Positions 39,593-50,973 of a DNA stretch of 64,000 nucleotides are shown in pieces. Origin of the DNA: Pogonophryne albipinna (Eukaryota > Chordata > Actinopteri > Perciformes > Artedidraconidae); contig CM053251.1 in assembly GCA_028583405.1 (NCBI GenBank), positions 7,258,602-7,322,601 on the forward strand. Direction: 5' to 3'. Within the stretch, counting starts at the first letter, position 1; each line of letters opens with the position of its first letter. The translations under genes and the position numbers were made by a program. Under the pieces are notes generated by a model, which worked only from the letters and a program-made list of their open reading frames with translations, ran no database searches and was not told the origin of the DNA.

Positions 39593-40567
39593 CAGCTGTC
39601 ACCCCTCACAGCAGGCAGATGGGGGACATTTGTTCATTGGAAATATTTCTTCATTACTGTCATCGGGGGACTTCACTTAATGTTTGTTTTCCAGCTCCTG
39701 TGCTAATGAGGACGTGTTTGTTAAAATGATGGAGTACCTGCCAGAGGACCTTTACCCAGAGTCATGCTCCCACTGATCACATGTGTGACAGTGTGCTTAC
39801 CAGCAGAGCCGGCGGGGTTATGTCTGCCAGATGCACTACCTTTGCTGCTCAGAACAAGGTCAATTCAAGACTGCTGTGCAGCTCAGTTTTGCCGGATATT
39901 GTACACGGTTTCCACAGAGCCAACATCTATATAGGTTAAGACCATACTGCGGTGATCTAAAACAACTGTAATCCCCTTCCCCCCCCAGACACAGAGGCCT
40001 CTGGAAATCTGGGAACAGGTGAAAACACAAGGGCAATATAAAGCAATGTGGGATTTGTCTTATGATTTTACTAAAAAAGCCACTTGTTTTTCCTCAAAGC
40101 AACTTTTAAAAGTGAGTATTGTTATTAGTAGAAATTCTATACTTTGTCCATTGTACACGATTAAGTGTCCCATGGCACCTCTTCTTCACTGCCACCTTGT
40201 CAGTTGTTTCCTCATATCATTTATCATTTAGAGCTGTGGTGAAACTGCTAACCAGAAGTATGTTTGAGGTAACTGCATTTTAAATAGACAGTTGTCAGCC
40301 AATCAGGAAGATGTACTGTCTATGGTTGTGGTGAAACTGGTTGACAGTTGGCTCTATGTAATTAGGGTTAAACATGTTATAAATAACAAAATAGCTCTTG
40401 CCTCATTCTTATGCTACGCTCTTCTTTTACCCAACCATGTGATCCATACACTTTGAGTTGTTGAACTAGTGCAATTATCTCTACAGTGTTATGGGTTGTT
40501 AGCGTCGGCATTCATTTTATTTTCCAGTAAAGATATTTCCCCCTTAAATCAGATCTTGAACTTATCA

Positions 40568-40810
40568 GGGTTCCTACACATTTTTCAAATCAAAATGTAC
40601 TTGTTTTTTCAGATGCAAGTTTAAGACGACACTGATTTTGCCCTGACAATAACCAAACTTTGATTTACCCATTGTTGCTAAACACTCAACACAGACAGTT
40701 GAACATTGTAAGAAAATAGCTAACTCAATACTCTGGAAACACAAAGCCCATCCCATCAAGCCTTAAAATTATTACAAATCCAATACTTTGTCATACTGCG
40801 TGGGAACCCC
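40568..40810. mobile_element. hAT-like MITE, decayed
   Basis: The left end CAGGGTTCCTACACATTTTT is a common fish hAT terminus; the right end CTGCGTGGGAACCCC is a diverged inverse. The flanks GAACTTAT and CATCTTAT agree at 6 of 8 bases, as for a decayed 8-bp duplication. No coding capacity. Confidence 0.5.
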
Positions 40811-41074
40811 ATCTTATGCATTATCATGACTTATTTGAGAGCTTGCTAAATTAAATAGCATATGCTACATTTCTAATATCCCCATTTACAGTGGAAATAA
40901 GCCTGCAGCCTTCTTAGACAACAGCACTGAGGATCATACGATTACATATTCAGACAGTAGGGTCTGTTCAGAGAGGCACGTTCGTTTCCAGAGGGCACAC
41001 TTATAATACTGATCCCACCCTCTGATTTAGTCTTTGATTTAGAGTGTAAGTTAAAGCATGAAAATGGATCTCAC

Positions 41075-41190
41075 CTGAAGCCAGAGGCGGAAATTGTCCC
41101 TTTTGCGTCCATTGACAGTGCAGTGAAAAGATGCCGTCTGTCCAGCGTTGACTTCCACTCCCTTTATGGTCAGGAAGTGAGGTGTGTTCA
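41075..41190 (-). CDS. ptprm: ptprm exon 5: first half of Ig domain
   Basis: A 116-nt exon between ...tttcacccag and CTTCAG|gtgaga. It enters with two bases and ends in phase 0. It reads NTPHFLTIKGVEVNAGQTAS, then FHC, then RLWLQ. It carries the first Ig cysteine (FHC) and the core tryptophan (LWLQ) of the single Ig domain that follows MAM. Exon length and the Ig interior spacing equal what I recall for PTP-mu. Together with exon 6 it makes one complete Ig domain. Confidence 0.92.
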
Positions 41191-42940
41191 CTGGGTGAAA
41201 AAAATACAAATATTGATCAGACAGCTGCAGAAAAGTCATTTAAGAGTGAATGCTGAGTTGCAGCATTGCTTCATCAAATATTTGTGAGATTTAATCACTA
41301 AAAATGTGGTGCTTGTGTCTGCATCAAGGTCCATGCTCCTGTGTCTAAAGCATTACCCACTTTGTAACTCTTATGCCAAGATTTGTATGCATATTGCTCT
41401 TTATTGTACTTTCTGATACCCGTCAGCGCCGGAGGGCAACATCGCTTTGTGCGGAAGATATCCACCAAAATCCTTGAAATGAGACACCAGAGGCCATCGT
41501 GCACCGACCAAAAACACTGTCTTTAAAATGCATCCTTTCATAGATTGAGGGTATTTTTTTCCCAAAGCATTATTCTCTTCTCAGACTGTGCTCATTATCA
41601 GTATGCACACCGACTGGGATAGTACATAGAAAGTAACTTATGTAGAACATTTTTGATTAGCACCGCTATTCTGCATAGAAAAATAGGGCAATTCAATGGA
41701 GCGACCTTGATTCAAAACATAACCAAATCTCTAAAGACTTGGCAAAAGCTAATTCTATCACTTTCATCATCAAGACTTTCATTTCTACTTAATATTTTAC
41801 AAGCCCGTCTTTGAACTACACCTCCTTTATAACTTTGTCCTGTCAATCCATCCAGTGCCAAAAGAGACAAATCTATTTTTCTCATCGCTAATGTCTTCTT
41901 TAATGATGCAAAGAAGAGGCAGACCACCCAGTGGCATAATCACACCTTTGTGCTAGATATTCCACATGGTCGTATACATAGAAAATGAATTGGCTGCGCT
42001 CCACCGACGAGTCTCTCAGATCACTTTGCTTATCAGTCAAATAAACCCTATTGCCACTGAGCGGGTTATTGATCCAAGCACACTTTCACACATTTAAACA
42101 TTGATCACGTCGCAAGGCCTCATTGATTTACTCAAATACATTTATATGCAACACCTATCGCTATTTAAATCCATTTTATTGACATAACATTTGTAGGAAT
42201 TCAGCTGCTTTCTAATGGTTACCAGGTCATTAGCGCCTCACAATCAGAGCTTGATACTTTGAGGGGTAAAGTATAAATCAATTAATGAAAACCCGTGTGG
42301 TATTGATTTAGACTTAGACTGTAGAGAGTGTGAAAATCTCTTTGTATAAGATTAAGAAGAGCCATATGGAGTAGCATGACTCAAGGTACTCAAAAGCATT
42401 GACATGACATATCCTGAAGATCCCTTTTCCTTGTTTTCTAACAGCAGCAGACTATCCCAAAAGCTGAAGTGGAAAAAAATCTAAATATGCAGCTGATTAC
42501 ATGTTCATTAGCTCCGCAGCGCACTCTAAAAGTATATTCAGCGAGGGAAGCAGAACTCTGAACATCTGAAAGAGGAGATGCTGCACTGAATATCCTTGAG
42601 GGAGGAGAAACATTGTGGAATCCAAACACAAGCAGCAGCAAGTGTATTTGTTTTTTCATCCCTTTTTACGCTATTTCTCCCATCTCTCGAAGGATAGATT
42701 TAACACAGCCACTCCAACATTATATCCTGAGCACACTTCAGTATGTCGGCTCATAAATCTTCAGGAGCTATCAGGAGGGAGGTTTACACTTTGGATTGAC
42801 TGTAGCATACATTTGAAGGCCCTTTGTTTGACTGGGAGGCCTTGAATATAACGGCGATACAGGTATTTGGGAGGGTGTCATGGAAAGGACAATGAATGTT
42901 TGATGATATTCTTTTATGGTGAAGGGAAAAAAGGACTTAC
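41191..42940 (-). other. Intron 4
   Basis: Intron of 1.75 kb. I see no repeat or RNA gene in it. Confidence 0.8.
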
Positions 42941-43019
42941 TGCACTGGTGGCCCTGGACCACGACGTCTTTGATGGCCAGCAAGCCACGCTGCCCTGAGG
43001 TTACGGCTTCAAACACAAT
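42941..43019 (-). CDS. ptprm: ptprm exon 4: C-terminal MAM strand
   Basis: A 79-nt exon flanked by ...ctcctcag and TGCA|gtaagt, phase 0 in and one base out. It encodes IVFEAVTSGQRGLLAIKDVV followed by VQGHQC. This is the end of the MAM domain; the FEAVTSG and LAIKDV motifs and the final cysteine are family-conserved. The small size, position and phase fit the R2B gene structure. The last base joins the first two of exon 5 to give methionine where mammalian PTP-mu, as I recall, has threonine. Confidence 0.9.
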
Positions 43020-46000
43020 CTGAGGAGGAGAGAGGACACTCATAACACCAATGATAAATGGGCAGATGTCTTCAAATGGCACTTGAGTGAGGCTGCCCGT
43101 GTGCAAAGGGAAGTCCAGCTCCTGCTAATGCGATCTGCTCTTAGCTGGGCCGCAGCTGGTCACACAGCTGCGGGCCACTGACGTTATTTCCACAATATGT
43201 CACAGTTGAAAGGTGCTATGACATGCAAGTGTTAAATTAAGTTTGAGCCCCGAGACGTTTAGCACACAGTCGGTGATAAACACATAGTGGGGAGAGACAC
43301 AGTTGAGATATCATTCACTAATCAGTTATTCAGGTGCTTTTACCCCAAAACAATGCAGGTGAATGGGATTTTACTTGTGCATTGTATGACATGAACATTC
43401 CCATTCTTATACCCTTCTTTAGGTTTATCCGTAAGTCCCTTAAACGTTCTTAAAACTTAATAGCTAGACTAGACTAAAGCATAATCTGTAAACCTGTTTG
43501 TTGTTCTGCAGTGATGTCAAATCCAAAGCAATTACATATGCAAACAGGAAGTCAATGCTGCATTACAAGCTGTGATCCAAATAAAATAGTTAAATTATAA
43601 CATAATTAATGGTCAAGCTTAAGTTAGCTAGCTCAGTTTTTCACTTAACGGTAAACAATTGTTTTGTGGTGCTACTGGTTTTCATTTTAAATATCTTATT
43701 AGCTAAATAAATTATAACTAGGCACCATTTTAACTTATACAACTGGTGCAAGTGACTCTTGGTTATTACCTAAATTATGTTTTATTGTTCACAGTATTTT
43801 AAGCACTACTTTTTAAATGGGCTCCAAAAAAACCTGTTGACTAGCATATCAATCTCAAAGGAAAACGCCTCAAACCAAAAATATAAAAATAAAAACATAT
43901 CTTTGCATGCACGGATGCCACTAGATTTAAGTGTGAACATATGTGAACGTATGCTTGTTGCATTCAACAGTTGCTCTGAGTGTAGTGTTACATGTCTGAC
44001 ATGTTTGTTGCTATCTCTGACAACAGAAATCTGAAATCAACTACAACTGTGCCAAGTAGGACTACCATCAGTCTATTTTAAGGGCCAACATTTGCTACAA
44101 AACAAATGGTCGTAAGCCCCGTCAGAGGGCGTGTCCCAGCAGAATGTCAGTTATGTACTCGCGGGTCTGCACTGTTAAAAAAGGAAAAAGAATGCCAGTC
44201 CCTTCCGAAACCCAGGGTGTGGTACAGACCCATTACGCCACACACACTCACACTACACATGTTTCGCATGCCATTACTCACTAAATATACGCCTATATCT
44301 CCCAGTGAATGGTATATATTAATGGACATTTTCTGTATATGGTCTCACACAGACACAGATGTAGCCGTAGCTAGGCTGCACACACACATCTCTGAGATTC
44401 CTTTTGTAGCTGGGGCATGTGGAGGAGGAGATGGTTACCATTGTCATCAGGGAGGCAGGATGCCTTCAGATAAGGCTGTCTAATTATACTTTTTTTTTTT
44501 TGACTCATGAAATATGAAAGTGAATGTCTTGGGTGCCAATTATGGCCTCATTACAGGCTAATTTAAAGGAAATTAAAAAAGGCCAACCACTCCATATATC
44601 ACCACCAGACAAATGAACTAGCCCCCACTCTCTAATTGAAATCCTTTGTTTGTGCAACAGACATCAGTCAGCTTGCCTAATAGCTGTGATATAATTGATT
44701 CTAACATCAATGATAGTGCATTGCATAATTGGGCCTGACCCACAGACTGAAAATATTCACATGGGACGAAAGCTGTTGGTGTCACGGGAAAGTTCACTTT
44801 TCTCATTTGCCGGCGAGACACGTGGTGACCCCACATTGAATGTCTACATCACCGCTCTGGCTATCCCTGAGGGACTTGGCTAAGTACTACATTACAGCAG
44901 GATTGATTAGCTCTGCCAATGGCTCTACTGTATTGAAATCAAGACGGATGAGGACATTTGGGTTTTTCTCTCATCAGGATTAATATTGGGTGTTCGTCTT
45001 ATGCACATAGTACACATTTTTGAGCGATGTATTTAGACACATTTCATTTATTAAAAGTTAAAGTTTTTGCCAGTGTTCAGCAGCTTTGGAAATGCATGAC
45101 AATCTCAATTAAAAGTTTTAGGGATGACCTGACAGAAGAGTAATTATGAAAGGCTGAGGGGCTCATGACGACTAAAATACTTACCGGTAATTAAAATATA
45201 ATTTCCCAGTATCAGGTGCCTTCCCTTTGACGATAGCGTAGGTTACCGTGCAATTAAAGATACCTATAATTAGTGCCATGTTGTTAATTAGTGACAATTT
45301 CAAGCATTGGTCTCTCTTTTCTCTACTGAGAGTGGCGCTAATATCATTAGCATCCTCACATTTACCAATGTTGTCACTTTGGGTCTGGAGCAATTACAAA
45401 CAGAGACGGACCTTCCACTGGGGGTTAAGAGGCAACAGATGCTGGGAATTTCCCCGAGCACACTGGGAAACACGACAAATCATTGCGGGCTGAGATGCTC
45501 AACCCATGTACAGAACTCTGCAGAAACCCACTGTGAACAACATGTCAACAAATATTCAAGCGTCACTAAACTTAACATGGATTTCAAAAGCAGAACACTA
45601 TGTTTAAAAGGTGTAGCTTGCTTGGTTTTGGCAAAGTTAAGGTCAAAGTGTTATATACACAAATTAAAAATATGAAGAAAATATTAAGTTCCCTATTTTT
45701 TTAATAGTTTCAGTGTTGGCTAGAGCTTGGACTTGTGCATGTTGCTTTAGCCACTGAGGTCTGCACAGGATAAATCTGAAAAAACTTTATCCAGATAAGC
45801 TTTGCATCATTATGTCAGGCAAGGGTCAAAATCCTGTTGCTCTCCTCTCTTCCTTTTGTCCATGTGCCTCTCATTAAGGCTCCTATCTTGCATTCAGCAG
45901 TGAGAAAGCTCAGCGGTGTACCTTGTTAACCAAGTTATCAGGGTTGGCTATGATGAGAAAGCAGGAGAACTCCCCTCAGCTCCACTGTGCTCAGGCCATA

Positions 46001-46458
46001 ATGAAATAATTCACCAAGGGAACATCTCCCGTTGGGAGGTTAAGGGGTCTCTCTGCATCAATTAACATTTGGTGGACTCGTGGAACAAGCCCCAGCGAAG
46101 ACTAATAGCCAGGCAAGTGTGAAATCACCTTGCCCCTACCAGCAGTCATGTGCATTGGAAAGTGAAAATGAGTTTTCAGAATTGGAAAAAGAGAACAGGC
46201 TCAGATGGCAGGGAGAGAGAACAGATTGCCATGGATACAGCGGTAGCCCCAGAAATCAATAATCGTAGGTGTTTTGAATAGGCCATTGTGCAATTGTTTG
46301 GACATTCTCAAATAATACATTTTTTCTTGCTCCACCCCGTGAGGCAGGCTTTAATGACTTTGGCTTGGTAATAAAGGGCTGCTTACAATGAGCAACCTAG
46401 TTTTGTGATGACACATTATGCAAAGAGAAGAATGTGGGATCACTCTGGGTTTCCTCAC
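43020..46458 (-). other. Intron 3
   Basis: Intron of 3.4 kb. I see nothing identifiable; the short frames are not similar to known proteins. Confidence 0.75.
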
Positions 46459-46733
46459 CTGGTAGAAGTTGGGCCAGTAGGTGCTGACGGCCAGCTCCAC
46501 CTGTCCCCAGGAGCGGGTGGCCGAGCCGGACACGTTCCATACCGGCATCCCCATGGGACTGTTTTTCTCCTTGATGTAGACGTTCAGGTGTCCTGGGTGG
46601 CTGTTGTCTCTGCCTCCTATGTAGTAGTGGAAGGTAACGCAGTGGGTGTCATTCTCCCTCAGCTGGGGTGTCAGCAGCAGAGCCTTCTGCCCTGCAAAGC
46701 GTCCCGACGTATTCATCATCATGAAGGCCGAAC
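46459..46733 (-). CDS. ptprm: ptprm exon 3: central MAM domain
   Basis: This 275-nt exon lies between ...gtgttgcag and ACCAG|gtgagg. It completes the glycine codon split with exon 2 and ends in phase 0. It reads [17 protein letters not shown], then [42 protein letters not shown] and ends YWPNFYQ. These are the core beta strands of a MAM domain, with the third conserved cysteine in NDTHC and the VWNVSG motif. There are three N-glycosylation sequons (NTS, NDT, NVS). The match to PTP-mu is close throughout, including NVYIK and [10 protein letters not shown] 161-codon plus-strand frame over this exon is its antisense shadow. Confidence 0.93.
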
Positions 46734-47167
46734 CTGCAACACGGACAAGGCAATTTTATGCAACAAGCAGTTTGAAAATAGACGTAGAAAAAAGTCCTGC
46801 AATAGTCCCATTTACAACTGCAAACCCATTTACCTAGCGATGAAAGTATGGGGAAATCATTTTTTTAAAAGAACTAATTATTACGATTAATATCATTACC
46901 GGGATAGAAAAGCCTTGAAGCACCTGCATTTCATGTTACAACCACTGAGTTTCTGAAGAAAAACCTTTTATAATTATGTGTTTATGTTGATAATCTTAGA
47001 CCTTTAATGGTTTTTGTAACCTGGGGAATACAGTCATTTGTCTGTGTGTAAAATGGGTGTAATACCAGTGTAATGACGGTGTAATATGGGTGTAACATTG
47101 ATGTTATATGGGTCTAATAACAGTATAACATTACATGGGTATAATATGGGTGTAATATTGCTGTAAC

Positions 47168-48285
47168 ATGGATCAGTCATTAGCCCGCATGGTTTTTCAT
47201 ACCACTGCTACGCTGACGACACCCAATTAATTCTGTCCTTTCCCCGCTCAGAGACCCAGGTCGTCGCACGCATCTCTGCTTGTCTAGCTGACATCTCTCA
47301 GTGGATGTCTGCTCATCACCTCAAGCTCAACCTTGACAAGACTGAACTGCTTTTCCTTCCGGGAAAAGATTGTCCCACTCTTGACCTGACAATCAACATC
47401 GGCACCTCTGTTGTTTCCCCGACTCAGACTGCAAGGAATCTGGGTGTGATCCTAGATAACAACCTGTCCTTCGCTGCAAACATCGCTGCTACAACCCGTT
47501 GCTGCAGATACACGCTTTACAACATCAGGAGGATACGTCCCCAGCTGACCCAGAAAGCCACGCAGGTTCTGGTCCAGGCTCTCGTCACCTCACGCCTAGA
47601 CTACTGCAACTCCCTCCTGGCTGGTCTACCTGCATGTGCCATCCGACCTCTGCAGCTCATCCAGAATGCAGCGGCTCGTCTGGTCTTCAACCTTCCAAAA
47701 TTTTCCCACACCACTCCGCTCCTCCGCTCCCTTCACTGGCTTCCGGTAACTGCTAGAATCCACTTCAAGACAATGGTACTTGCGTACCATGCTGCGAATG
47801 GATCTGGCCCTTCCTACATCCAGGACATGGTTAAACTGCACACCCCAGCGCGTGCACTACGCTCTGCATCAGCCAAACGACTCGCTGCACCCTCGCTGCG
47901 AGGGGGACCCAAGTTCCCATCAGCAAAAACACGTGGGTTTGCTATCCTGGCTCCAAAATGGTGGAATGAGCTGCCCATTGACATCAGGACAGCAGATAGC
48001 TTGCACATCTTCCGGCGCAGACTGAAAACTCATCTCTTTCGACTCCACTTCGAGCGATAGAATTACTAACAAAGAACTGCTAACAGAGCACTTATATACT
48101 AATAAAGGACTGGCTTATCTATAGCCAGTTGAGTAGCACTTGAAATGTTTGGCTCTATGAAACCTGATGTACTTATATGATTCTGTTTTCTTCAAGGTTG
48201 TGTCTTCCTGGTCGAATGTACTTATTGTAAGTCGCTTTGGATAAAAGCGTCAGCTAAATGCAATGTAATATAATGTAATGTAATA
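47168..48285 (+). mobile_element. L2-clade LINE, 5'-truncated
   Basis: A non-LTR retrotransposon cut off within the reverse transcriptase. It has an intact ORF2 end (47188-48060), a 3' UTR, and the tail TGTAAGTCGCTTTGGATAAA, AGCGTCAGCTAAATGCAATG, then TAATATAATG repeats. That tail is typical of fish L2 and V-SINE elements. Confidence 0.88.
47188..48060 (+). pseudogene. L2 ORF2 C-terminal part (reverse transcriptase fragment)
   Basis: The open frame starts upstream of the ATG at 47305: HGFSYHCYADDTQLILSF at 47188 contains the reverse transcriptase YADD motif with both catalytic aspartates. It continues through HHLKLNLDKTELLFLPG, RLDYCNSLLAGLP, IQNAAARLVF, LHWLPV and WWNELPIDIR to a stop at 48060. 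These are the usual C-terminal motifs of L2/CR1-type ORF2. About 290 codons remain without a stop. The endonuclease and the N-terminal half of the polymerase are missing, so it cannot move by itself. Confidence 0.88.
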
Positions 48286-50289
48286 TGGGTTTAATAACAG
48301 TGTAATATGGGTGTAATAGTGTAAAAACTGAGTAATATCGGTGTATTACAGGTGCTTGTGAGTTCCAAATTGTCAACCAGGAGGTGGAAGAAAAATAACA
48401 AATTAATGTAATGTATCTTTAAATAAAGATGCCAAAAACTAAAGTGGTACAGTTCTGTTTAATCCTTGGCAACATTACTTTGATCGGTTGGTATTTTGAA
48501 GCAGGTGGTAATTTTACATAACAGAAAGATGTCCAGGACAAAAATCTGTTTATTCAAAGCAATCGGGTCCTTGGGTTTAACTAAATAAAAGGACGTAATA
48601 TCATAAAAAATATGCAGAAAGAAGGTAAATGACAGTGCGGAGACATTTTCTATTAGCGCTGGGGATTCAAGCAGGTGCCCCATAATGAGAAAATGCTCTT
48701 ACGCTTGGATTGATAGAACCTCTGTATTTAGATAAATGATGGAAAAATTAAATTAAAGACCAAAAAGCGACTTATCGTAAAAATGCAGGGTGTTTTATGA
48801 GGGGTGTTTTTTCCTCCTCAATGACTGAGAGAAGGGAAATGATGAGAAATCAATAAGTTTAAATCTATTTGCCAAGCCAGCCCCATTTGGATTTTATCGC
48901 TTCGGTTCAATATTAAAAAGGTTAATCTAATTATCTCCCCTCTTGCCAATAAAACACAAGTGAGAATTATTATATTGGCAAGCTTTCAAGGAGATGCAGA
49001 ACACATTCTATTTGTCATCATCCTATTTAGCTTGGCTCGGTAATGAGATGGCACAAATCGTAACAGCATTTGAGACACGGCCAAAAAGATTCAGTTTCTA
49101 CTTCCGTTTTTTTGGAAAGTGTGGTAATGACTGGAAGGCACATTTTGCTTAGAGGTGAGACAAACAACCTGTTAGCAAATAGCTCTGCTCCCCTGCATGG
49201 GAGGCAGAGCAGAACGGTGGTGGATGCGAATCTTCTTCATTAAATTGAACATCTGGTGATTCACTCAGATATGGTGTTAAAAAGGGTGAATTACGTTGAC
49301 TAAATCAGCAGGCTTGGTCCCCCAGTGTGCCAACCAAACAGCCTCTCACAAAACCCTATTTGTTCCTTCAATGACTCGAGCTTGCCCACTTGTCTTGTTG
49401 TGCTGCACTTGTAACGCTCACCAATTCCATCTGTCTCCAGCTTCAGATAACGAGTGGGGGTTCTGTCATGTTTACACAATGAAACAGGAGGAGAGGGAGC
49501 AGAGGAGGAGGAGGAGCAGTGAGTTGTGATGAAACCGAGTCAGCCTCCATGGCTTTTTTTGTCAGGTGGTAGCAAGTTGTTGTTTAAAAGGATCTTAACG
49601 TGTTTTCGATTCCATCATATGGGGGGCATACACAAGAAGATCACATAATTTAAACAGAAGTAAAAGCATGACCGCAAACCAGAGAAACTATATGATACTG
49701 CAGGTGAACCTGTGCATCCTAAGTGTGCATTATTGTATCATGTAGAAATGGAATACAGATTATGTGAGCGATAAAGTGTGCTTTAATTCAACCTTTTATG
49801 GGTAAGCTTACATTTGGCTTGAATCATTTCTTATTGAACAATAAGAAATGTGTCCAAAATGAATTATGAAGTTATTATGAAATGCATTCAAGAACTAATG
49901 TACTACTGAATATATATTGTAACATACAATATATATGTTTAGTGTATCAGTGTGCTCCTTTTCCCTTTAATTTCTTATGTTTATATACATTTTTGTATTC
50001 AATTATTTGAAATCTTTTCATTATTTCTTTTACTAAATATTTGTGTTATTTATTTAATTATTTTTCTCTCAAATGGCGCAGCATGAAACCTGATTTCCCC
50101 CAGGATAGATAAAGTCTTCTAAATCCCCATCACTTTCAATTAATTCTCATTGTCTTTTGTTGTCATGGAGATAGCTCAGTGCCATCACATGACTTAAGCA
50201 TGGAACACTGGAACTAGAAAACTACTGCCATGACAACTGAACGGTTCCAACATTCCATGCTTGGATCACATGACCACAACTGAGATCTC

Positions 50290-50973
50290 TGCTGCGTTCA
50301 CACCGGACGCGATGCGAATATTCGCTCGGGGGCTACAACAACAAAATGAACATATTTTACCGTGATTAAAAATTGTAATACACGTTTCAAAATGATGCCG
50401 AAGTAACAACATACTGATACCGGTTAGTAAAAACCATGAATTAATGCTTTGACAAGTCTGCAGACAGACGGCAGGCGAAAAACCTTTTAAAATGATTGTT
50501 CTGAATGAAGATCGGATCGACCAGGCTAAGCTAACGTTGTATATGCTCCGTCCACACTCATAACAACAGCCTACAGACATAAATAAACCAGCGACTGTAT
50601 TCGCCATGACACAGACAGTCTGTGGTTTGTATTTGTTTCACTTGTGTCCAGTTTCTGAACAGATATGAGGAGCTGTGAGCTCTGAGTGCTACCTGATGTT
50701 TTGGTTTTGCGGTTTTACGTCAGTGACGGCAGGCTGAGATCCTCACCGCTGATTGGCTACCGCGAGATCGCGTCACGGGAATTTGGCGCTAGAGTTGAAA
50801 AAATTGTCGCTCGAGTGGTTGTTGCGGCCCCCTCCAATCGCGCCGCGAGATTCGCATCAACCGCTTCATGCTCGCCGTCGGAGCGAATTCGCGTCTGTCC
50901 GCGTCTCTGCATTGACTTTACATGTAATCGCGCCGCCCCCAAACATCGCATCGCGTCCGGTGTGAACGCAGCA
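50290..50973. mobile_element. Inverted-repeat MITE, 0.7 kb
   Basis: The ends are inverted copies of TGCTGCGTTCACACCGGACG followed by CGATGCGA, about 28 bp and perfect. The subterminal parts are CpG-rich (TCGCGTCTGTCCGCGTCTCTG). No clear target duplication is seen. The reading frames inside are not similar to transposases. Confidence 0.75.

Larger units (their letters stand above)
39445..41074 (-). other. Intron 5
   Basis: Intron of 1.6 kb with a CA microsatellite close to the exon-6 acceptor and a hAT-like MITE (40568-40810). Confidence 0.8.
47048..48345 (+). repeat. TGGGTGTAATA minisatellite split by an L2 LINE
   Basis: Imperfect 10-20 bp units of ATGGGTGTAATA, with variants such as ATGGGTCTAATAACAGT, run from 47048 to about 47168 and resume at about 48285-48345 (ATGGGTTTAATAACAGTGTA). 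The L2 element lies between the two halves, so it inserted into the array or the array grew around it. Confidence 0.75.

Noticed and set aside
46405..46890. 161-codon plus-strand frame
   Set aside because: It is antisense to ptprm exon 3, whose minus-strand translation is a clear MAM domain with proper splice sites.
47305..48060. 251-codon frame as a host gene
   Set aside because: It is the end of an L2 ORF2: LHWLPV, RLDYCNSLL and YADD motifs plus the L2-type 3' tail.
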